From positions 17,249 to 81,248 of the forward strand of contig NZ_VORU01000013.1 of NCBI RefSeq assembly GCF_007997135.1: 64,000 nucleotides of DNA, written 5' to 3'. Position numbers and translations under genes: made by a program. The stretch comes from Aequorivita lipolytica. GTDB taxonomy: Bacteria > Bacteroidota > Bacteroidia > Flavobacteriales > Flavobacteriaceae. Of this stretch, positions 45,771-53,963 are shown piece after piece; the stretch's first letter is position 1, and every line of letters starts with the position of its first letter. The notes under the pieces are model-generated. The model saw only the letters and a list, made by a program, of their open reading frames with translations. It did no database searches and had not been told where the DNA came from.

Positions 45771-46612
45771 CCCATCCGTGCTTTGAGATTTAATTTTGGC
45801 AACAATACTTTTGCCATAGTATCAACAAATTTCTTTTTTCTATATTTTGTAACGGGAACAATACCTTGTATGGTATTGGTTATGAAAATTTCATCTGCCT
45901 TTTGAAGTTCGAAGGGTGAAATTGAAGTTTCCTCCAAAATATAGTCCGGTAGCATTTTAATGATTGAGATAAGCTGCTTGCGTAAAATACCGTTTAAACA
46001 ACCATCTGAAAGCGGAGGCGTTTTTATAATCGTGCCCGATATTAAAAATATATTTCCGTTTAATGCCTCCACAACTTGTTTATTTTCATTTAGTAATAAG
46101 CAATTCTCATAATCGTTTTCTTTGGCATAAATACTTCCTAAAATATTTATAAGCCTGTTATTCGTTTTTAAGGTTGATAGCAATCCAGATGTTATAAAAT
46201 GGTCTTTAAAAAGTTCGATTTCATATCGTTTTTCATTTAAAACATAAAAAGGATTGTGTAATTTTTCAAATGAAATGGCGTATTCAACGTCATTAGTCTC
46301 TGGTGTATATTTTCCACCTGTTTTGCGCCAAACGAGTAATTTTACACGATAAGATCCATCTTTTTTTTCTATTGATTTGAGCGTTCGTAATATTTCGTCT
46401 TCCAGAAATTCCATTGTAAATTTCATAGGTATTTCCATTCGAAGGATTCGCATTGATGCCATCAAACGAAAATAGTGGTCTTCCCAGAAATAAATTTTTC
46501 CGCCTGAGAACCTGAGGGTTTCAAAAACAGCATCGCCGTAATTTAGGCCTCTATTATCAAAAGTAATATTGGCTTCATTGTGAGATTTTATTGTTCCGTT
46601 TAAATTTACCAT
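45767..46612 (-). CDS. Class IV aminotransferase (PabC/IlvE type)
   Basis: 281 residues from the ATG at 46612. NRGLNYGDAVFETLRFSGGK and SGLLSTLKTNNRLINILGS, with the PLP lysine in STLKT, place it in fold type IV. Candidate roles are 4-amino-4-deoxychorismate lyase for folate or a branched-chain aminotransferase; no neighbour settles this, though the length favours PabC. The terminator of the upstream gene ends in a T run directly against this ATG, and a TACCTTTG box lies just beyond. Confidence 0.85.
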   Translation of the reverse strand: MVNLNGTIKSHNEANITFDNRGLNYGDAVFETLRFSGGKIYFWEDHYFRLMASMRILRMEIPMKFTMEFLEDEILRTLKSIEKKDGSYRVKLLVWRKTGGKYTPETNDVEYAISFEKLHNPFYVLNEKRYEIELFKDHFITSGLLSTLKTNNRLINILGSIYAKENDYENCLLLNENKQVVEALNGNIFLISGTIIKTPPLSDGCLNGILRKQLISIIKMLPDYILEETSISPFELQKADEIFITNTIQGIVPVTKYRKKKFVDTMAKVLLPKLNLKARMG

Positions 46613-46641
46613 AAAAAAACCGTCCTTTTTTAATGGACGGT
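46613..46641 (-). terminator. Terminator/leader hairpin before the aminotransferase
   Basis: On the minus strand ACCGTCC pairs with GGACGGT, followed by seven T and immediately the ATG of the next gene. It likely ends the START-like gene transcript but would also lie at the start of the aminotransferase leader. Confidence 0.75.
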
Positions 46642-46669
46642 GCAAAGGTATTATAAATTAAAGATTTTT

Positions 46670-47056
46670 TTAAACTGAACCCAGGATTGACTTCAAATTG
46701 GAAATCATATTATCCCAAAGCATTTTACCTTCTTCAACTTCATCTTCTTCGGCAAAATCAGTAACCATTAATGAAACATCTTTTGTTATTTCATCAACCT
46801 GAATTCGCAGCTCAAAGTAAAACTCTTCGTCTTCATCTTCTATCCATCTAAATTTGATGCGCTCCGGACTTTTTTTACTGAGTAACTTTGCGCGCTCCTC
46901 ACTTCCAGACCAGATAAATGTATAAAATTCGCCTCTTGAGTTTACGTTGTCTGCATACCATTCGGAAAGTCCCGAAGGCGTTGATATATATTGATATAAA
47001 AGTGAAGGGGAAACCTGAATGGGAAATTCCATTTCATATTTTATTTTATCTTCCAT
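46670..47056 (-). CDS. START-like domain protein
   Basis: 128 residues, one SRPBCC/START-like domain: FPIQVSPSLLYQYISTPSGLSEWYADNVNS at the start, then KIRFRWIEDEDEEFYFELRI-type strands and an acidic turn near the end. No ligand or partner can be predicted. It is a monocistronic gene closed by a hairpin that abuts the aminotransferase gene. Confidence 0.8.
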   Translation of the reverse strand: MEDKIKYEMEFPIQVSPSLLYQYISTPSGLSEWYADNVNSRGEFYTFIWSGSEERAKLLSKKSPERIKFRWIEDEDEEFYFELRIQVDEITKDVSLMVTDFAEEDEVEEGKMLWDNMISNLKSILGSV

Positions 47057-47182
47057 AGCTTTCTGTTAGTTGATGCCCAATATATATATATTAATCTTAA
47101 CCTCAAATGAAAGATTGAAAATTTTTTATTTAAAAAGTACGTAACAAAGAATTAAATAATTTGAACAAAACCGAAATATATA

Positions 47183-47213
47183 TTTGTCGCAGATAATTTT
47201 GTTTCTATCTTTG
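47183..47213 (+). promoter_or_regulatory. tRNA-Met promoter (Bacteroidota type)
   Basis: TTTG at 47183-47186, exactly 19 bases, then TATCTTTG at 47206-47213, 38 bases before the tRNA. A perfect match to the phylum's consensus. Confidence 0.85.
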
Positions 47214-47250
47214 CAGCCGCTTAGGCATAAAGCTTGTGTGCAATAAACAT

Positions 47251-47324
47251 GGCGAGGTAGCTCAGTTGGTTAGAGCGTCGGATTCATAACCCGGAGGTCG
47301 GGGGATCGTGCCCCCCTCTCGCTA
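47251..47324 (+). tRNA. tRNA with CAT anticodon (Met; Ile2 not excluded)
   Basis: A cloverleaf of 74 bases: acceptor GGCGAGG/TCTCGCT with two G-T pairs, D-arm GCTC...GAGC, anticodon CAT at 47285-47287, T-stem GGGGG/CCCCC. CCA is not encoded (ACTA follows). CAT is read as elongator Met or, if lysidine-modified, Ile. The initiator is unlikely: the first pair is G-T and the three G-C pairs under the loop are missing (A-C at 31-39). The T-loop is ATCGTGC instead of the usual TTCRANY. Confidence 0.93.
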
Positions 47325-47326
47325 CT

Positions 47327-47363
47327 AAAAATCCCCAAAGATTAATTCTACGGGGATTTTTTT
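47327..47363 (+). terminator. tRNA-Met terminator
   Basis: AAAATCCCC (47328-47336) pairs with GGGGATTTT (47352-47360) around a 15-base loop and is followed by further T. It ends the tRNA transcript just behind the gene. Confidence 0.85.
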
Positions 47364-47569
47364 ATGGAAATAATTTGTGAGCGAACATATTGCGATCCGT
47401 CAGAAACACCCTTCAAAACTGGAAATATTTTCCGTTGGTCGAAAACTTCTTGTGAATTTGGCTAATATTATTACATTTGTTAAAATCAAGTTAATAAATA
47501 ATTGAGAAACAGATTCATATAGGTGGTAGAAAAGGTTAATTTTACAATTGAACCTTTAAAACCTATATT

Positions 47570-47725
47570 ATGAAAAATTATTTATTTGCAATCGTAATGC
47601 TAGCCGGTCTAGCTTTTAGCTGTACCCCAGAAAATCAAATTAGTGATGAGCAACAAATCGACAAACACAAAGTTTGCCCCCCAGGAGACCGAAACTGTAA
47701 CGGGATTCTTGACTCTAACGAATAA
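47570..47725 (+). CDS. 51-residue lipoprotein with a C-terminal EF-hand-like loop
   Basis: Found by reading the sequence; ATG 47570, TAA 47723-47725. The first 18 residues (MKNYLFAIVMLAGLAFSC) are a lipoprotein signal with lipobox AFSC. The last part, DRNCNGILDSNE, fits the 12-position EF-hand loop DxNxNGxLxxxE: ligands at positions 1, 3, 5, 9 and 12, Gly at 6 and Leu at 8. Cys36 and Cys43 could pair. The protein would be a tiny calcium-binding or metal-sensing peptide on the membrane outer face. It heads a three-gene cassette downstream of the tRNA. I know no named family. Confidence 0.7.
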   Translation: MKNYLFAIVMLAGLAFSCTPENQISDEQQIDKHKVCPPGDRNCNGILDSNE

Positions 47726-48248
47726 ATCAAAAATTAGTGTTTATTTAATAGCAGTTGCGGTTTTGGCGGTGATATCTCCATTTCTCCACGTGTTATATCT
47801 TATTGATGACAAAGAGGGCATATTTGGATTTTCATATATGTCCTCTTTTATGTATTCATTAAGTCTTCCAACTATGGCTTTATGCTCTGGTTTGTTGTTA
47901 AAATATGTAGGAACGTTATTACCTCATTTTAATTTATATTTTAAATATATAAGCTATTCTTTTCTTTTTGTTGGTATATTTTTTATGGTTTATACGTTTG
48001 TTCCAATGTTTGATTTTTCCACATCAATTTATTTTACTGGCTTGTTGGTAGTTTCAGTTATTTTAACTGTTGCATCACATTATTTACACAAAGCTGTCTT
48101 AACTACAGAAGAACGCCTTAAAAAAATTATATCAAAACTTTTCGACTTTATAATTCTTGAAACTCCCCGCAAACATGTTTCAGAGGAAAAACAGATTGAT
48201 TATGTTATTTCCTACGAGAAGATTATCAACGAAATCGGGGACGAATGA
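47709..48248 (+). CDS. Four-helix membrane protein of the tRNA-adjacent cassette
   Basis: About 179 residues from the TTG at 47709; ATG 47646 gives 200 residues but would overlap the lipoprotein gene by 80 bases in another frame. Membrane helices occur at about VYLIAVAVLAVISPFLHVLY, SFMYSLSLPTMALCSGLLL, YISYSFLFVGIFFMVYTFV and IYFTGLLVVSVILTVASHY, followed by a charged cytoplasmic tail of some 45 residues. No known family is recognised. It sits between a tiny lipoprotein and a tiny soluble protein; its TGA overlaps the ATG of the next frame. Confidence 0.7.
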   Translation: MTLTNKSKISVYLIAVAVLAVISPFLHVLYLIDDKEGIFGFSYMSSFMYSLSLPTMALCSGLLLKYVGTLLPHFNLYFKYISYSFLFVGIFFMVYTFVPMFDFSTSIYFTGLLVVSVILTVASHYLHKAVLTTEERLKKIISKLFDFIILETPRKHVSEEKQIDYVISYEKIINEIGDE

Positions 48249-48379
48249 ATGATACTTTAAAAAGCTTAAGAAAACTGCGAATAGCCGGGATGCTCTCTGA
48301 GTCTGCGCTCCAGGAAGTTGAAAATAGATTGCTGCAAAAACCAAATCAAGAGGTTTTGCAATCTGTTGGGGAAATATAA
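48245..48379 (+). CDS. 44-residue protein of the tRNA-adjacent cassette
   Basis: ATG 48245 overlaps the membrane protein stop (ATGA), strong evidence for coupled translation; TAA at 48377-48379. The chain is helical and amphipathic (TLKSLRKLRIAGMLSESALQ, then EVENRLLQKPNQEVLQSVGE) with no signal peptide. Not recognised. It may bind the cytoplasmic tail of the membrane protein. Too short for most gene callers. Confidence 0.55.
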   Translation: MNDTLKSLRKLRIAGMLSESALQEVENRLLQKPNQEVLQSVGEI

Positions 48380-48389
48380 TTAAGTTATC

Positions 48390-49757
48390 TTATCGAAGAT
48401 GTTTTTCCAAGTCTGAATATGTAACCTCAGATTGTTCACCACTTTTCATATTTTTAAGAGTGAAAGATTGCGCTTCCATTTCCTTTTCACCAGCCAAAAC
48501 GGTAAAAGGAATATTGCGCTTATCTGCATAGCCCATTTGTTTACCCATTTTTGCAGCATCGGGATATAACTCAGCTTTAACACCAACTTTACGTAGGCTA
48601 TTTATGGCTTTCATTGCGTACAAAGCTTCCTTCTCACCAAAATTTATAAAAAGCGCTTTGCTGTTTTCCGCAGCGGTTTCTGGGAAAAGATTAAGTTCTT
48701 CCAAAACCAAATAAATACGGTCTAAGCCGAAAGAAATCCCCACACCACTCATATCTTTTAAGCCGAAAATCCCTGTGAGATCGTCATACCTCCCGCCGCC
48801 GCCAATGCTGCCCATATTTACTTCTGCGGGTGCGGAAACTTCAAAAATAGCTCCGGTGTAATAATTTAAGCCGCGGGCTAGCGTAACATCTATTTGAAGT
48901 GAAGCCGCCGCTAGTGCAAGTATTTCAATATTTTTAGTGATAAACTCGAGTTCTTCAACACCCTTCATTCCCAAATTTGAATTAATAAGCATATTTTTTA
49001 ATAAACTCAGTTTTTCATTATTGTCACCTTTGAATGAAAACAGCGGTTGTAATTTTTGAAGCGCATCTTCAGAAATACCTTTTTCGCGCATTTCTTTTTT
49101 AACCCCTTCCTCTCCTATTTTATCCAGCTTGTCCAAAGCAACGGTAAAATCTATCAACTTGTCTTCCGCGCCAATGGTTTCGGCTATGCCGCTCAATATT
49201 TTTCGGTTGTTTATTTTTATGGTTACATCTTTTAAACCAAGTTTACTGAAAACAGCATCGTAAAGTTGCACAAACTCCACTTCCTGCCATAGCGAGGTTG
49301 AACCCACTACATCTGCATCGCATTGAAAAAACTCGCGGAAACGACCTTTTTGTGGTCTGTCTGCACGCCAAACGGGTTGAATTTGGTAGCGTTTAAAAGG
49401 AAACGTTATTTCATTTTGATGCTGAACCACATAACGCGCAAAAGGGACCGTAAGATCGTAGCGAAGTGCTTTTTCAGAAATTTTTGCAGTTATTTTATTG
49501 CTATCCTTTTCGGAATACAATTTATCGTCAACTTTTGATAGATAATCTCCACTATTCAAAATCTTAAAAATCAGACGATCACCCTCTTCGCCATATTTAC
49601 CCATTAAGGTTTCACTATTTTCAAAAGAAGGCGTTTCAATAGGTTGAAAGCCGTAAAGTGAAAATGTTTCTTTAATGGTGCTGAAAATATAATTGCGACG
49701 CGATACTTCTTCAGGATTGAAATCGCGCGTGCCTTTTGGGATGGATGGTTTTTTCAA
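48390..49757 (-). CDS. hisS: Histidine-tRNA ligase
   Basis: 455 residues from TTG 49757, giving [20 protein letters not shown] near the start, the normal HisRS opening; a second TTG at 49778 would add seven residues. Motif 2 is [24 protein letters not shown], the His-binding [13 protein letters not shown] and [25 protein letters not shown] follow, and the anticodon-binding domain is at the C-terminus. It charges tRNA-His. Start codon uncertain. Confidence 0.95.
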   Translation of the reverse strand: MKKPSIPKGTRDFNPEEVSRRNYIFSTIKETFSLYGFQPIETPSFENSETLMGKYGEEGDRLIFKILNSGDYLSKVDDKLYSEKDSNKITAKISEKALRYDLTVPFARYVVQHQNEITFPFKRYQIQPVWRADRPQKGRFREFFQCDADVVGSTSLWQEVEFVQLYDAVFSKLGLKDVTIKINNRKILSGIAETIGAEDKLIDFTVALDKLDKIGEEGVKKEMREKGISEDALQKLQPLFSFKGDNNEKLSLLKNMLINSNLGMKGVEELEFITKNIEILALAAASLQIDVTLARGLNYYTGAIFEVSAPAEVNMGSIGGGGRYDDLTGIFGLKDMSGVGISFGLDRIYLVLEELNLFPETAAENSKALFINFGEKEALYAMKAINSLRKVGVKAELYPDAAKMGKQMGYADKRNIPFTVLAGEKEMEAQSFTLKNMKSGEQSEVTYSDLEKHLR

Positions 49758-49787
49758 AATTTGATATTCAAGGTTCAAAGTTTAACC

Positions 49788-49804
49788 CTTCGGCTGCGCT
49801 CAGG
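49788..49804. repeat. Intergenic motif CTTCGGCTGCGCTCAGG
   Basis: One of several short GC-rich motifs in intergenic sequence (others at 58844-58860 and 60378-60394), here upstream of hisS. Confidence 0.5.
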
Positions 49805-49933
49805 GTACATTTAAAAAATTAAAAGTCCAAAGTCTCGATAATCTTGTGCCTTCAATTTCAATATCGCAAATATCTTAAATAATAGTAACTTTATCCAACT
49901 TTTAGAGTCTAATGAGAAACACAAACAAAAAAT

Positions 49934-51175
49934 ATGTTTTCACTTTTCTGGGAAAATGTTCGTATAGCGCTAGATTCCATTAAAAGCCAACTTTTACGGA
50001 CTATCCTCACCATAGTTATTATTGGCATTGGCATATGGGCGCTCGTGGGCATTTTAAGCGCCGTAGCGGCACTGGAAAACACTATTTCGGGCAATTTTGC
50101 GTCTATGGGCTCTAATACGTTTAATATACAGCAGTATGAATTTACGGTGCAAACCAGGAATAGTGGCGAGCGCGAAAAAATAAACCCGATTATTAGTTAT
50201 AATGATGTGCGCGAATTTACGGACAACTATACATATCCATTCACCAAAACATCCCTATCTTTTATAGGAACTACAGCTGCCGAAGTGAAATATGGTTCTG
50301 AAAAGACCGATCCCGAGGTACGCATTTATGGCGTAAACGAAAACTATCTTGAAAACACTGGAACCGAGGTTGACCGTGGTAGAAATTTCACAATTTTCGA
50401 CGTTCAAAATAATAATAAGGTCTGTTTGATAGGTTCTGATTTTGTAAAAAATCTTTTTGAGAATGAAGATCCCATCAATAAAACAATTAGTATTCGCGGA
50501 GTGAAATTCAAGATTGTTGGCCTTTTGGAATCCAAAGGCTCTTCTTTTGGAAACAATCAGGATTTAAAGGTTTTAATACCGGTACAGGTAGCTCGCGGAA
50601 TATTTACACAACCCAATATTAACTACAACATTAGCGTAAAAGTTGATGACAAACAAATGATGGAGGCCGCTCAAGATGAGGCAATCATAACTTTTAGAAA
50701 TATACGTGGTCTCAATCCAGTGGAGGAAAATAATTTTGGAATAGAACGAAGCGACGATTTAATAAACCGGATTTCGATGATTACGGGCTATTTGGAAGCA
50801 GCGGCTTGGATTATTAGTATCATCACTATTCTAGGTTCCTCCATCGCCTTGATGAATATTATGCTAGTTTCCGTAACCGAAAGAACCCGCGAAATTGGTG
50901 TACGGAAGGCTATGGGCGCTAAACGCTCAACAATTTCCACACAGTTTTTTATGGAAACAATTGTAATTGGCCAGTTTGGGAGTATTTTGGGGATTATACT
51001 TGGGGTACTAACGGGCTTTGCTTTTGCTAAAATCTTCGATTTTGAATTTACCCTTCCGTGGACGGCAATGATTTGGGCAACTATTATCACCTTTATTGTA
51101 GCTGTAATTGCTGGCTCCTATCCCGCAGCAAAAGCAGCTCGCTTGGATCCTATTGAAAGTTTGAGGTACGAATAA
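49934..51175 (+). CDS. FtsX/MacB-type ABC transporter permease
   Basis: 413 residues. One helix at about 20-45 is followed by a large extracytoplasmic MacB-PCD domain (residues 60-270) and three C-terminal helices with MNIMLVSVTERTREIGVRKAMGAKRSTISTQF, the FtsX-domain signature, ending AARLDPIESLRYE. Such permeases work with a separate LolD/MacB-type ATPase, not present next door. Exports or pulls lipoproteins, peptides or drugs; substrate unknown. Confidence 0.9.
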   Translation: MFSLFWENVRIALDSIKSQLLRTILTIVIIGIGIWALVGILSAVAALENTISGNFASMGSNTFNIQQYEFTVQTRNSGEREKINPIISYNDVREFTDNYTYPFTKTSLSFIGTTAAEVKYGSEKTDPEVRIYGVNENYLENTGTEVDRGRNFTIFDVQNNNKVCLIGSDFVKNLFENEDPINKTISIRGVKFKIVGLLESKGSSFGNNQDLKVLIPVQVARGIFTQPNINYNISVKVDDKQMMEAAQDEAIITFRNIRGLNPVEENNFGIERSDDLINRISMITGYLEAAAWIISIITILGSSIALMNIMLVSVTERTREIGVRKAMGAKRSTISTQFFMETIVIGQFGSILGIILGVLTGFAFAKIFDFEFTLPWTAMIWATIITFIVAVIAGSYPAAKAARLDPIESLRYE

Positions 51176-51268
51176 GGAGACATTTTGGCTCCGTTCAAGA
51201 CCGGAACTGTTAAAATATTCAATAATAAAATCGGACTAATCCGGGTGGCCGGGCGAAGCCGAGGCTAC

Positions 51269-51742
51269 TTAGTCACTCAATAAATCACCAAAGTAGCTAT
51301 AAAGCTCTCCTTTAGTAATTACCGCTCCTTGTTGGATCAACACGAAAAGATCTTTGTTGCGATCATCAGTTATGGCCTTGGTTGAAGTGTAAAGGCTTAC
51401 CGCATCATTATGTAAATTCTGCTGAAGCCATTTGTAGCCATAATCTGTAGTTATATCAATGCTATCATCTTCAACTTTTATAGCTATCAATTCCATAAAA
51501 GCTTCAGTAATATGAAAAAGCATTAATTGTTTCGGTGAAATGTGTTCTAGATAGTTCACTTTATTCAAAACTCCTTCCCAAATAAGGTCACTGAAAATGT
51601 CTAATTCCTGCTCGGCAACTTCTGGTTTTTCAAACTTCAGCTTTTTCCATTCATCAGCTGTGATAGATTGCGTTGCAAGAAAGTTTATAAATTCTTGATG
51701 CAGTTCTTCAAATTGTTCCTTTGTTAATCTGGCGTATTTCAT
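51269..51742 (-). CDS. DUF6495 family protein
   Basis: 157 residues from the ATG at 51742. KYARLTKEQFEELHQEFINF, then DEWKKLKFEKPEVAEQELDIFSDLIWEGVL match a helical cytoplasmic family I know as DUF6495, restricted to Bacteroidota. Function unknown. The 51176-51268 gap in front of it is convergent and carries another CGGCTTCGCC motif near its stop. Confidence 0.75.
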   Translation of the reverse strand: MKYARLTKEQFEELHQEFINFLATQSITADEWKKLKFEKPEVAEQELDIFSDLIWEGVLNKVNYLEHISPKQLMLFHITEAFMELIAIKVEDDSIDITTDYGYKWLQQNLHNDAVSLYTSTKAITDDRNKDLFVLIQQGAVITKGELYSYFGDLLSD

Positions 51743-51784
51743 ATCAGTTCTCAATTATCTGTTCTAAGGGGAGAGATTTTTAAA

Positions 51785-51820
51785 ACAAAAAACCTTCCCC
51801 GAAAAACGGGAAAGGTTTTA
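51785..51820 (-). terminator. rpsF-rpsR-rplI operon terminator
   Basis: On the minus strand AAAACCTTTCCCG pairs with CGGGGAAGGTTTT around a short T-rich loop and is followed by TTTGTTTT, directly after rplI. Confidence 0.88.
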
Positions 51821-51838
51821 TAACACTAATTTTATTAT

Positions 51839-52381
51839 TTATTCAGCTTCCGATGTATCTTCCGAATTATCGTCTGATTTAGCTTTTACCTCTGGTTTTG
51901 CTTTTGGTTCCGGTTTAGCTTTAACTTCTGGTTTTGCTTCCGCAACTACTTCAAAGGTGAAGTTGCTCACAACATCTCTGTGAAAACGGATAGTAGCATC
52001 GTAAGGTCCGGTACGTTTAATAGCGCCACCGGCAATATTAATGTATTTTTTCTCGATAGAAACACCTTCTTTTTCTAGTGCTTCGGCAAGATCTCCATTA
52101 GTAACTGAACCAAACAGTTTATCACCTTCACCAGTTTTGGCAGTGATTTTAATGTCAAGACCATTCAATTTTTCAGCTTGTGTTTTGGACTCATCAACCA
52201 CTTTCTTTTCTTTGAAAGCGCGTTGCTTTAAAGTTTCTGCCAATACTTTTTTAGCCGAAGGGGTTGCTAATACTGCGTGCCCTTGTGGAATCAAAAAGTT
52301 TCTTCCAAAGCCGTTTTTTACAGTTACAAGATCATCTGTAAATCCCAGATTTTCTACGTCTTTTTTTAATATAAGTTCCAT
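51839..52381 (-). CDS. rplI: Ribosomal protein bL9 with acidic/lysine-rich tail
   Basis: 180 residues; the usual bL9 length is near 150. LKKDVENLGFTDDLVTVKNGFGRNFLIPQG is the N-terminal bL9 domain. The last 30 residues are a repeat of A-K-P-E/A-K-P-E units ending DDNSEDTSEAE, a low-complexity extension not needed for the core fold. It is the last gene of the rpsF-rpsR-rplI operon. Confidence 0.96.
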   Translation of the reverse strand: MELILKKDVENLGFTDDLVTVKNGFGRNFLIPQGHAVLATPSAKKVLAETLKQRAFKEKKVVDESKTQAEKLNGLDIKITAKTGEGDKLFGSVTNGDLAEALEKEGVSIEKKYINIAGGAIKRTGPYDATIRFHRDVVSNFTFEVVAEAKPEVKAKPEPKAKPEVKAKSDDNSEDTSEAE

Positions 52382-52397
52382 AATGTTCTCTGGTTTT

Positions 52398-52694
52398 TTA
52401 TTTTAATAAATCGGCTACGTAAGGCATAAGTGCTAAATGGCGCGCTCTTTTAACGGCAACAGCCACTTTTCGCTGATACTTTAATGAGGTTCCGGTAAGT
52501 CTTCTTGGAAGGATTTTACCCTGCTCGTTCACAAATTTCAATAAGAAATCCGGATCTTTATAGTCAACATACTTAATACCGGATCTCTTGAAACGGCAGT
52601 ATTTTTTAGCTTTGTTTGTCTCAATGTTAAGTGGAGTAAGATATCTAATCTCTCCGTCCTTTTTCCCTTTTGCTTGTTGTTGTAATGTGGCCAT
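52398..52694 (-). CDS. rpsR: Ribosomal protein bS18
   Basis: 98 residues. [20 protein letters not shown], then [30 protein letters not shown] is the bS18 signature. It contacts bS6 in the small subunit platform, matching the gene order. It lies 3 bases behind rpsF and 16 bases before rplI. Confidence 0.97.
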   Translation of the reverse strand: MATLQQQAKGKKDGEIRYLTPLNIETNKAKKYCRFKRSGIKYVDYKDPDFLLKFVNEQGKILPRRLTGTSLKYQRKVAVAVKRARHLALMPYVADLLK

Positions 52695-52697
52695 AAT

Positions 52698-53036
52698 TTA
52701 AGCTGATTTTTTAGTTCGGTTTCTTCTTTTTTCCGCCCAAGCAATTGCGTGCTTGTCTAGGCTCACTGAAAGGTAACGCATAAAACGCTCGTCCCTTTTA
52801 AATTCAGTTTCAAGTTCGTTTACGGTCTCGCCATCAACGGTGTACTCAAATAGGTGATAAAACCCACTTTTTTTGTTCTGGATTGGGTAAGCAAGTTTTT
52901 TCAAGCCCCAATTTTCTTTGGATATCATCTTAGCACCTTTAGAAACAAGAAGATCTTCGTATTTCTTTACTGTTTCCTTTATCTGATCTTCAGATAAAAC
53001 GGGATTTAAGATGAAAACAGTTTCGTAATGATTCAT
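52698..53036 (-). CDS. rpsF: Ribosomal protein bS6
   Basis: 112 residues from the ATG at 53036. NHYETVFILNPVLSEDQIKETV, then ENWGLKKLAYPIQNKKSGFY match bS6. It binds bS18 in the 30S subunit. First gene of the operon, with a perfect phylum-type promoter at 53091-53121. A longer upstream reading frame (53120) runs through that promoter and is rejected. Confidence 0.97.
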   Translation of the reverse strand: MNHYETVFILNPVLSEDQIKETVKKYEDLLVSKGAKMISKENWGLKKLAYPIQNKKSGFYHLFEYTVDGETVNELETEFKRDERFMRYLSVSLDKHAIAWAEKRRNRTKKSA

Positions 53037-53090
53037 AAAAAATCTATTAAAATTAATGATTAAAACCTTGGCTTTCTGCCAAAGAGGGTG

Positions 53091-53121
53091 CAAAAATAAT
53101 ACTTTATTTGGTATTATCAAA
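53091..53121 (-). promoter_or_regulatory. rpsF operon promoter (Bacteroidota type)
   Basis: On the minus strand TTTG (53121-53118), 19 bases, then TATTTTTG (53098-53091), 55 bases before the rpsF ATG. Confidence 0.85.
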
Positions 53122-53249
53122 CCTTAATTTGGAATAGTATTCAAAAATGATGTTTTCAGATAAAGTGTGTATTTCTTTCGATTAAAATCAAAAAAAGTTG
53201 CATTTCATCGATTATTTGCATATTATTGCCTTAAGTTAAACCTACTATT

Positions 53250-53963
53250 GTGGAGAAAACAATACTTAAATGTGCTATTGTAGATGATTCTACGCTGCAA
53301 AGGCTTTCCATCGTGAAGCTTATCCAAATGCATCCATCTCTTGAACTTGTTGGCGAATATAAAAATGCCATCGAGGCAAAAATGGGGCTTGCTTCAACAG
53401 AAATAGACCTAATCTTTCTCGATATTGAAATGCCCATTCTCTCTGGGTTTGATCTTCTTGATGATATTGATAGAAAACCACAGGTAATTTTTGTTACGGG
53501 AAAAACCAAATATGCCTTTAAAGCTTTTGATTATGATGCCGTTGATTATCTCAGGAAACCAATCGCTAAAGATCGTTTTTTAAACGCTGTTCACAAGGCA
53601 ATCACTAATTTTAAGTTGAAAAATGAAGAAGGCTTTGATGATGAAGATTTCATCTTTGTAAAAAGCAATCTGAAAAAGCGAAAAGTTTTCTTGAACGAAC
53701 TACGCTATATTGAAGCTTTGGGTGATTATGTAAAACTTGTAACAGAGCACGAATCACTCGTTGTACTATCTACCATGAAAGCATTTCAAGCGCTTTTGCC
53801 TAATGAACGTTTTCTTAGAATACACAAATCGTACATCGTAAACTTAGACAAGGTACAGCGTTACAATAGCAAAACCATTGAGCTAGACAAAGACCAACTG
53901 CCATTGAGTAGAAACCGAAAGGCAGATTTAATCGATGCTTTGGCAGCCACCCAAAACGCCTAA
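53250..53963 (+). CDS. LytTR-family response regulator
   Basis: 237 residues, GTG start at 53250. The receiver domain holds the acidic pair CAIVDDS and the phosphoacceptor in LIFLDIEMPILSGFDLL, with Lys in KPIAKDR. The LytTR DNA-binding domain begins near 130: FVKSNLKKRKVFLNELRYIEALGDYVKLV, later FLRIHKSYIVNLDKV. It would control a small set of promoters in response to a histidine kinase, which is not adjacent. Its end overlaps the convergent priA by four bases. Confidence 0.93.
   Translation: MEKTILKCAIVDDSTLQRLSIVKLIQMHPSLELVGEYKNAIEAKMGLASTEIDLIFLDIEMPILSGFDLLDDIDRKPQVIFVTGKTKYAFKAFDYDAVDYLRKPIAKDRFLNAVHKAITNFKLKNEEGFDDEDFIFVKSNLKKRKVFLNELRYIEALGDYVKLVTEHESLVVLSTMKAFQALLPNERFLRIHKSYIVNLDKVQRYNSKTIELDKDQLPLSRNRKADLIDALAATQNA

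Noticed and set aside
47364..47465. 33-codon open frame directly behind the tRNA terminator
   Set aside because: Begins in the T run of the terminator and has no recognisable features.
53037..53120. Longer N-terminus for bS6
   Set aside because: Would contain the promoter; bS6 begins at MNHYETV.
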